Shown one piece after another: positions 58,424 to 64,000 of a stretch of DNA of 64,000 nt. How positions within the stretch are numbered: the stretch's first letter is position 1; every line of letters starts with the position of its first letter. The notes under the pieces were generated by a model. That model was given only the letters and a program-made list of their open reading frames with translations. It did no database searches and had not been told where the DNA came from. Where the stretch lies: contig NZ_JTJL01000003.1 of assembly GCF_001678495.1 (NCBI RefSeq), forward strand, positions 22,045 through 86,044, written 5' to 3'. Position numbers and translations under genes: made by a program. Source of the stretch: Gallibacterium salpingitidis. Lineage in GTDB: Bacteria; Pseudomonadota; Gammaproteobacteria; Enterobacterales; Pasteurellaceae.

Positions 58424-60343
58424 TTAAACTTCTTCTGAAGAATCATCTTTATTTTCTGAGGTTTCTTTCACCTCATTTTCTTTTTTCTCTGTTTTTTCAG
58501 CAGCTGGTTCTGTTTTCTCTGCTGGTTTAGTTTTTTCTACCCAGCCTGTTGGAGGTGTCACTTCTTGACGCTCCATTAATTGTTTAATTTGTGGTTCATC
58601 AATAGTTTCATATTTTACTAATGCATCTTTCATTGCATGTAAAATATCCATATTGTCAATTAACAGTTGTCTTGCACGTTGATAGTTACGCGACACAATA
58701 TCACGCACTTCTTCATCAATCGTATGAGCTGTTTCATCAGACATATGTTTTGCTTTTGCCATTGAACGACCTAAGAAAACTTCACCTTCATTTTCTGCAT
58801 ATAAAATTGGTCCTAATTTAGTTGAGAAACCCCATTCAGTTACCATTTTACGCGCAATATTAGTAGCAACTTGAATATCGTTTGATGCACCAGTTGATAC
58901 ATTTTCATCACCATAAATTAATTCTTCGGCGATGCGTCCCGCATATAAGGTAGACAACTTACTTTCTAATTGTTTTTGGCTAATACTAATTTGATCGCCT
59001 TCAGGTAAGAAGAAAGTTACCCCTAATGCACGTCCACGCGGAATAATAGTTACTTTATGCACCGGATCATGTTCAGGCACCAAATAACCTACAATAGCGT
59101 GACCAGCTTCATGATAAGCAGTTGATTCTTTTTGCTTATCCGTCATCATCATAGTACGGCGTTCTGGTCCCATATTGATCTTATCTTTGGCCTTTTCAAA
59201 CTCAAGCATAGTGACTAAACGCTTATTAGTACGTGCTGCAAAAAGCGCTGCTTCATTAACTAAGTTAGCTAAATCAGCTCCAGAATAACCTGGGGTACCA
59301 CGAGCAATCGTCATTGGATCAACATCGCTTCCCATAGGAATTTTACGCATATGCACTTTCAAAATTTGCTCACGACCACGTACATCAGGTAAACCAACCA
59401 CCACTTGACGGTCAAAACGTCCTGGACGTGTTAATGCTGGATCGAGTACATCTGGACGGTTAGTTGCCGCAATAACAATAACACCTTCATTACCTTCAAA
59501 ACCGTCCATTTCTACTAGCATTTGGTTCAAGGTTTGCTCACGTTCATCATGACCGCCGCCTAAACCTGCACCACGTTGACGACCGACAGCATCAATTTCA
59601 TCAATAAAAATTAGACAAGGCGCTGCTTTCTTCGCTTGTTCAAACATATCACGCACACGTGAAGCACCAACCCCAACAAACATTTCTACGAAATCTGAAC
59701 CGGAAATGGTAAAAAATGGTACTTTCGCCTCACCCGCAATTGCTTTTGCTAATAATGTTTTACCTGTTCCTGGAGGACCTACCATTAAAATACCTTTCGG
59801 AATTTTTCCACCCAATTTTTGGAATTTACCTGGGTCACGTAAGAAATCGACAATTTCACCAACTTCTTCTTTCGCTTCATCACAACCAGCAACATCCGCA
59901 AAAGTTGTCTTAATTTGCTCCTGCGTCATCATTCTGGCACGGCTTTTACCAAATTTTAGCGCACCACCGCCACCACCTTGCATTTGGCGCATAAAGAAAA
60001 TCCAAACCCCAATCAATAACAACATTGGGAACCAAGAAATCAAAATTTGTGAAAATAATCCACGCTTTTCTGGTGGAGTACCAGCTACTTTAATATCCTT
60101 CTTAAGGAGATCATCTAATACTTTATCATCATAAAGTGGCATTACTGTTTGGTATTTATCACCACTTTTCTTAGTAACAGTAATCTCATTACCATCAAAT
60201 ACTGTTTCTGATACCTGATTATTACCAATATCAGTGATAAAAGTAGAATAATCTACCGTATCTCTTGTACTACTTGAAAAACCTTGGAAAACCGTCATCA
60301 ACACTACAGCGACAACACTCCAAAGTAAGACATTTTTAAGCAT
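58424..60343 (-). CDS. ftsH: ATP-dependent membrane zinc metalloprotease FtsH
   Basis: Degrades sigma-32, LpxC and misassembled membrane proteins. 639 residues from the ATG at 60343, which aligns with E. coli FtsH; a TTG five codons earlier is also in frame. Two N-terminal membrane segments (about 5-22 and 95-115), AAA domain with GPPGTGKT and the second region of homology [20 protein letters not shown], zinc site HEAGH, and a Lys/Glu-rich disordered tail. rlmE is 64 bp upstream, the classic rlmE-ftsH pair. Confidence 0.98.
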   Translation of the reverse strand: MLKNVLLWSVVAVVLMTVFQGFSSSTRDTVDYSTFITDIGNNQVSETVFDGNEITVTKKSGDKYQTVMPLYDDKVLDDLLKKDIKVAGTPPEKRGLFSQILISWFPMLLLIGVWIFFMRQMQGGGGGALKFGKSRARMMTQEQIKTTFADVAGCDEAKEEVGEIVDFLRDPGKFQKLGGKIPKGILMVGPPGTGKTLLAKAIAGEAKVPFFTISGSDFVEMFVGVGASRVRDMFEQAKKAAPCLIFIDEIDAVGRQRGAGLGGGHDEREQTLNQMLVEMDGFEGNEGVIVIAATNRPDVLDPALTRPGRFDRQVVVGLPDVRGREQILKVHMRKIPMGSDVDPMTIARGTPGYSGADLANLVNEAALFAARTNKRLVTMLEFEKAKDKINMGPERRTMMMTDKQKESTAYHEAGHAIVGYLVPEHDPVHKVTIIPRGRALGVTFFLPEGDQISISQKQLESKLSTLYAGRIAEELIYGDENVSTGASNDIQVATNIARKMVTEWGFSTKLGPILYAENEGEVFLGRSMAKAKHMSDETAHTIDEEVRDIVSRNYQRARQLLIDNMDILHAMKDALVKYETIDEPQIKQLMERQEVTPPTGWVEKTKPAEKTEPAAEKTEKKENEVKETSENKDDSSEEV

Positions 60344-60406
60344 ATTATTATTTTTCAAGGTAAATCCCCGTTTTTATTTGTCTGATTAAAAAACTATTTG
60401 ATATGG

Positions 60407-61036
60407 TTAAAGTTTATAGCCAGTTGCGACAATATAAACTTCACGAGAACGATCCCGAGAAGCCTCTGGCTTGCGTACTTTTACATTTTTAAATAATGAG
60501 CGAATTTCTCGTAGATATTCATCAAATCCCTCTCCTTGAAACACTTTAACCACAAAACTCCCCTGCGTAGCAAGAACCTGCTTACACATATCTAAAGCTA
60601 ATTCGACAAGATACATTGCGCGTGGAATATCAACTGAAGGCATACCACTAAAGTTCGGTGCCATATCTGACATCACCACGTCAACTTTGTTGTCGCCAAT
60701 TTTATCAAGAAGTGCTTTCAGCACATTTTCCTCGCGGAAATCACCTTGCAAAAAATCAACACCAACAATCGGATCCATATCTAAAATATCACAAGCGATT
60801 ACTCTACCTTTGTTGCCAATTTGAGTTACCACATATTGTGACCAACCACCTGGAGCTGCACCAAGATCAACCACAGTCATATTTGGCTTAAATAATTTAT
60901 CCGTTTTTTGAATTTCATCTAATTTAAAATAGGCTCTGGAGCGCAATTTTTGTTTGTGAGCTTGTTGAACAAATTTATCTTTGAAATGTTCGTTGAGCCA
61001 ACGAGTAGAGCTAGCAGAACGTTTTTTCTTACCCAT
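60407..61036 (-). CDS. rlmE: 23S rRNA (uridine-2'-O)-methyltransferase RlmE (FtsJ/RrmJ)
   Basis: Methylates U2552 of 23S rRNA, a late step in large-subunit assembly. The 209-residue protein has a basic N-terminus, the catalytic K-D-K-E set spread over [20 protein letters not shown] and [11 protein letters not shown], and SAM motif [13 protein letters not shown]. Upstream of ftsH on the same strand and probably cotranscribed with it. Confidence 0.97.
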   Translation of the reverse strand: MGKKKRSASSTRWLNEHFKDKFVQQAHKQKLRSRAYFKLDEIQKTDKLFKPNMTVVDLGAAPGGWSQYVVTQIGNKGRVIACDILDMDPIVGVDFLQGDFREENVLKALLDKIGDNKVDVVMSDMAPNFSGMPSVDIPRAMYLVELALDMCKQVLATQGSFVVKVFQGEGFDEYLREIRSLFKNVKVRKPEASRDRSREVYIVATGYKL

Positions 61037-61275
61037 AACAACTTAAAATTAAAACTTATTACTTTGATATCAAAAATACCGATACTATATGATGATTGTT
61101 ACCTAAATTTCAAGGTAAAGTGATGTAAATTCAACGAATACAGCAATAGGAAATACAATTCTAGCGTATTCTGGCTAAATAAGATGTCAATCCAGTGAAT
61201 TAATATGATTTTCTTCCTATTTTCTGCATAAATGTTTAAAATACTGGGTTTCAAAATTATGATTAAAGGATTCCT

Positions 61276-61578
61276 ATGTCATTAACTCTTTCAACTAAGC
61301 AAAAACAGTACTTAAAAGGTCTCGCACACCATTTAAATCCTGTTGTTTTATTGGGTGGAAATGGTTTAACTGAGGGCGTTATTGCTGAAATTGATAATGC
61401 CTTAAATCACCATGAATTAATTAAAGTAAAAATTTCTGGTGTTGATCGTGAAGATAAAGAATTAGTTACTGCGGCCATCGTACGTGAAACTGGCGCTTGT
61501 GCAGTACAACGTATTGGACATATCTTAGTTCTTTATCGCCCAAGTGATGAGCCGGTAATTACATTACCAAAAAAATAA
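61276..61578 (+). CDS. yhbY: CRM-domain RNA-binding protein YhbY
   Basis: 100-residue protein associated with pre-50S ribosomes. The CRM domain covers almost all of it: TKQKQYLKGLAHHLNPVVLLGGNGLTEGVIAEI with the GxxG loop GGNG, then VKISGVDREDK and GHILVLYRP. Divergent from rlmE, as in E. coli, so both serve ribosome assembly. AAAGGA precedes the ATG. Confidence 0.95.
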   Translation: MSLTLSTKQKQYLKGLAHHLNPVVLLGGNGLTEGVIAEIDNALNHHELIKVKISGVDREDKELVTAAIVRETGACAVQRIGHILVLYRPSDEPVITLPKK

Positions 61579-61590
61579 AAATACCCATCA

Positions 61591-61619
61591 AAAAAAGCAG
61601 ATCGAGGATCTGCTTTTTT
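61591..61619. terminator. Bidirectional terminator between yhbY and metK
   Basis: AAAAAAGCAGATC (61591-61603) pairs with GATCTGCTTTTTT (61607-61619), GAG loop; A and T runs serve both directions. Confidence 0.9.
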
Positions 61620-61640
61620 AATACACTAAAAATACATTCT

Positions 61641-62789
61641 TTACTTCAAATAGTTATGTAGCAATTCTGCTTTGTCTGTACGTTCCCATGGGAATTGTTC
61701 ACGACCAAAATGGCCATAAGCAGCAGTTTGACGATAAATTGGCTGAATCAAATCTAACATTTTGATCAAACCATATGGACGTAAATCAAAATGTTCACGT
61801 ACTGCGTTAACTAATACTTCATTAGCCACTTTACCTGTACCAAAAGTTTCAATCATAATTGAAGTTGGCTCTGCAACCCCAATAGCATAAGATAATTGAA
61901 TCTCACAACGATCTGCTAATCCTGCTGCAACAATATTTTTTGCCACATAACGAGCAGCATAAGCTGCAGAACGATCCACTTTAGAAGGATCTTTACCAGA
62001 GAAGGCACCACCGCCATGACGAGCAGCTCCACCATAAGTATCAACAATGATTTTACGACCTGTCAAACCACAATCGCCCATTGGACCACCAATGACAAAA
62101 CGTCCTGTTGGATTAATAAAATATTTGGTATTTGCAGATAACCATTGTTCAGGTAATACTGGCTTAATAATTTCTTCCATAATACCTTCACGTAGCTCTT
62201 TTTCGCTTACACTATCAGCATGCTGGCTTGAAAGCACTACTGTATCAATACCTTGAATCTTGCCATCTTCATACACAAATGTAATTTGGCTTTTAGCATC
62301 TGGTCGTAACCAAGGTAAGACTCCACTACGACGAACTTCAGCTTGTTTTTCCATTAAACGATGTGCATAAGTAATAGGAGCAGGCATCAACACTTCTGTT
62401 TCATGTGTCGCATAACCAAACATAATCCCTTGGTCCCCCGCACCTTGATCCAATGGATTTTGTCTATCAACACCTTGGTTAATATCTGAAGATTGTTTAC
62501 CAATGCCGTTCAATACAGCACAAGAATGTCCATCAAATCCCATTTCTGATGAAGTATAACCAATATCACAAATAACTTGACGTGCTAAATGTTCAATATC
62601 AACCCATGCCGAAGTAGTAATTTCACCACCAATTAATGCCATACCAGTTTTAACATAAGTTTCACAAGCTACACGAGCTTTTGGATCTTGCTCTAAAATC
62701 GCATCTAATACTGCATCTGAAATCTGATCAGCAATCTTATCTGGATGCCCTTCAGATACTGATTCAGAAGTAAATAAATATTTTGACAT
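61641..62789 (-). CDS. metK: S-adenosylmethionine synthetase
   Basis: Makes SAM from methionine and ATP. The 382-residue protein has the signatures [32 protein letters not shown] and [22 protein letters not shown] precedes the ATG. I see no SAM-riboswitch-like structure in the roughly 230-bp region upstream. Confidence 0.98.
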   Translation of the reverse strand: MSKYLFTSESVSEGHPDKIADQISDAVLDAILEQDPKARVACETYVKTGMALIGGEITTSAWVDIEHLARQVICDIGYTSSEMGFDGHSCAVLNGIGKQSSDINQGVDRQNPLDQGAGDQGIMFGYATHETEVLMPAPITYAHRLMEKQAEVRRSGVLPWLRPDAKSQITFVYEDGKIQGIDTVVLSSQHADSVSEKELREGIMEEIIKPVLPEQWLSANTKYFINPTGRFVIGGPMGDCGLTGRKIIVDTYGGAARHGGGAFSGKDPSKVDRSAAYAARYVAKNIVAAGLADRCEIQLSYAIGVAEPTSIMIETFGTGKVANEVLVNAVREHFDLRPYGLIKMLDLIQPIYRQTAAYGHFGREQFPWERTDKAELLHNYLK

Positions 62790-62985
62790 GAAAATTCCTT
62801 ATTAAAATCTCTAAGTGCTAATTTCGATTTATTTCAATAAAATTAAGTAGAAAACATTAAAGAGAGGTTATTAGATAGATGTTTTTACTTCTAGACGGCT
62901 ATAATACCGTTTATTTTACATTTGACAAGTAATTTTTTAGCTAATCATCAGTTATCCAATGGATTCGTCTTCTTGTTTAAAATTA

Positions 62986-63008
62986 GATGATCGCCGAAGC
63001 GATCATCA
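62986..63008 (-). terminator. Hairpin after the HTH-membrane protein gene, likely terminator
   Basis: GATGATCGC (62986-62994) pairs with GCGATCATC (63000-63008 region), loop CGAA. On minus-strand RNA it is followed by TAATTTTAAAC, a modest U-tract. Confidence 0.55.
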
Positions 63009-63023
63009 TTATTAACGCCATTG

Positions 63024-63497
63024 TTATAATCTTTTATTTAACTGTTGTTCAACTTTTTTCCTCTCCCATTCATCATCCAACCAAATAGGAATTACCCATA
63101 TGCGAAAAGCTTTGATCAATATACCTATTCCCCATCCAATAACTACCCAAATTACCCACCAATAATCTGGCGTCATTATTAAATTAATCAGAAATAACAA
63201 AAGATTTATGACAAAATAGATACTCAATTGGATATAAAAGTCTCTGATCTGACGTACTTTCTTTAGTGCTATTTTTATTTCAGGTGTAATCATAGAGCGT
63301 ACCTCATTTTCAATCGGTGGCTGTTGTAGAGTTGCAATACTTACCTGAAATACAGCTGCTAAAGCTGCCCAAGTTTCCAAACCAACACGCTCCCCTCTTT
63401 CCACTCGATGAATTGTACGTGTAGATAATCCTGTTAGTTCCGCTAATGTTTCTTGAGTCCAGCCATTTTTTTCTCGCCAAATTTTGACAGAATTCAT
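63024..63497 (-). CDS. XRE-type helix-turn-helix protein fused to a two-helix membrane domain
   Basis: 157 residues from the ATG at 63497, with AAGAGG 9 nt upstream. N-terminal HTH (about residues 5-60, WTQETLAELTGLSTRTIHRVERG), a linker, then a C-terminal 2TM domain with two hydrophobic stretches (about 95-112 and 118-135) and an amphipathic basic tail. It resembles proteins with the 2TM domain; a membrane-tethered regulator is plausible, but target and role are unknown. It lies downstream of the rrn operon. Confidence 0.8.
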   Translation of the reverse strand: MNSVKIWREKNGWTQETLAELTGLSTRTIHRVERGERVGLETWAALAAVFQVSIATLQQPPIENEVRSMITPEIKIALKKVRQIRDFYIQLSIYFVINLLLFLINLIMTPDYWWVIWVVIGWGIGILIKAFRIWVIPIWLDDEWERKKVEQQLNKRL

Positions 63498-63796
63498 ACA
63501 TAGAAACCTCTTATTAATAAAGTTCATATCACATCATAAATAAAACGTTAAAAATAAGCGAACAACATAAAATTAAATTTAACGTACTCTGGATATTCTC
63601 ACTTTATAAAAGGTTTAACCATGACAGTTATCAGACAAAAAACTGACATTAGCGTTAATAGGAAAATTAGATAATAAATGCATGTTGAATATCAGAACAA
63701 ACTTATCAACTTAATAGATACGGAGAAAATGAGGTGATTAGTGATTGGAAGCCAAAGTAAAATCCAACCATCCCTAAAAAATCAAAAACACAAAAA
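63498..63796. other. Gap between the HTH protein gene and the rrn terminator, nothing identified
   Basis: About 300 AT-rich bases with no supported ORF or RNA. The promoter of the HTH-membrane protein gene must lie here, but I see no consensus elements that stand out. Confidence 0.5.
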
Positions 63797-63830
63797 ATAA
63801 AAAAACGCTAGTTGATTCCTCAACTAGCGT
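63797..63830 (-). terminator. rrn operon terminator
   Basis: ACGCTAGTTGA (63805-63815) pairs perfectly with TCAACTAGCGT (63820-63830), loop TTCC. On minus-strand RNA a run of U residues follows directly. It lies 20 bp past the 5S gene. Confidence 0.92.
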
Positions 63831-63848
63831 CCTTCTCTCTTTTCTTTA

Positions 63849-63965
63849 ACCTGGCAGTGACCTACTCTCACATGGGGAATCCCCACACTACCATCGGCAT
63901 TACGACATTTCACTTCTGAGTTCGGCATGGATTCAGGTGGGACTATCGCATTCTCGCCGCCAGGA
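63849..63965 (-). rRNA. rrf: 5S ribosomal RNA
   Basis: On the minus strand: CCTGGCGGCGAGAATGCGATAG at the 5' end, CCGAACTCAGAAGTGAAA in the middle and GTCACTGCCAGG at the 3' end; the ends pair. About 115-117 nt. The 23S gene should lie just beyond the right edge of the window. Ends are approximate by 1-2 nt. Confidence 0.96.
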
Positions 63966-64000
63966 TTAATCCTTTTGACTTGTCTCTTTTCTTTCTTTAT

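Noticed and set aside
62790..63023. SAM riboswitch upstream of metK
   Set aside because: No conserved SAM-aptamer core is visible. The only strong hairpin (62986-63008) lies at the end of the neighbouring gene.

Overview
The window is bacterial chromosome with about 60 densely packed genes, low GC and short intergenic gaps. It is most likely from a member of the Pasteurellaceae (Gammaproteobacteria). The main evidence is gene order. Apart from the adjacency itself, the run fur-fldA-ybfE-ybfF / seqA-menE-mscK-type channel-aroC-mepA-TSUP exporter-lpxM matches the H. influenzae order I remember. apt-dnaX-ybaB-recR, slt-trpR-mtgA, rlmE-ftsH and an isolated His-rich ZnuA fit too. I do not assign a genus. 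Canonical Pasteurellaceae DNA-uptake words are almost absent: I found one perfect copy.

Layout. 1-991: 5' part of dnaK (minus) behind a sigma-32-like promoter. 1.3-4.6 kb: L-cysteine desulfidase (cyuA), a YdgA-family envelope protein and an NsrR-type regulator. 4.6-4.9 kb: tRNA-Asn with promoter and terminator. 4.9-7.9 kb: lpxH, plsC, ftsP. 7.85-11.0 kb: copper locus, cueR divergent from a copZ/copA gene that is split by a -1 frameshift. 11.2-12.3 kb: znuA. 12.3-18.3 kb: L-threonate catabolism (gntP-type permease, otnI, otnC, otnK, ltnD) with a divergent DeoR regulator. 18.4-23.8 kb: valS, an inserted Mrr restriction enzyme, holC, recR, ybaB. 23.9-27.8 kb: dnaX, apt, lpxM. 27.8-36 kb: TSUP exporter, mepA, aroC, MscK-type channel, menE, seqA (one minus-strand series). 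36.1-39 kb: ybfF, ybfE, fldA, fur, and the zinc-independent ribosomal paralogues rpmE2-rpmJ2. 39-45.6 kb: cpdB, a HAD phosphatase, a sirtuin and the lutABC lactate operon. 46.2-52.8 kb: a CorC/CNNM protein, a CcsA-like membrane protein, ffh, an organophosphate antiporter and an NCS2 permease. 52.9-57.7 kb: tehB, slt, trpR, mtgA, ydfG. 57.7-63.5 kb: an unknown membrane protein, ftsH, rlmE, yhbY, metK and an HTH-membrane protein. 63.8-64 kb: 5S rRNA, the end of a minus-strand rrn operon.

The most interesting feature is at 8368-11042. A 127-residue protein with two metal-binding (HMA) domains ends at a UAG. The -1 frame is open through this point and runs without a stop into the copper ATPase, completing a third HMA domain. 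A Lys AAG codon directly before the stop can re-pair one base back on AAA. A perfect 11-bp stem with a 20-nt loop starts 7 nt downstream, the usual geometry of programmed -1 frameshifting. E. coli copA makes a chaperone and a transporter from one gene by frameshifting. Here the logic looks inverted: normal reading gives the chaperone and the frameshift gives the full pump. A second recoding signal is a run of ten A residues in the dnaX message, where a -1 shift would give the short gamma subunit. Other points are a perfect 7-1-7 Fur-type box over the -35 of rpmE2-rpmJ2, a hexamer repeat in znuA, an Mrr gene wedged between holC and valS, and unexplained inverted repeats before nsrR, before the gntP-type permease gene and before ffh.
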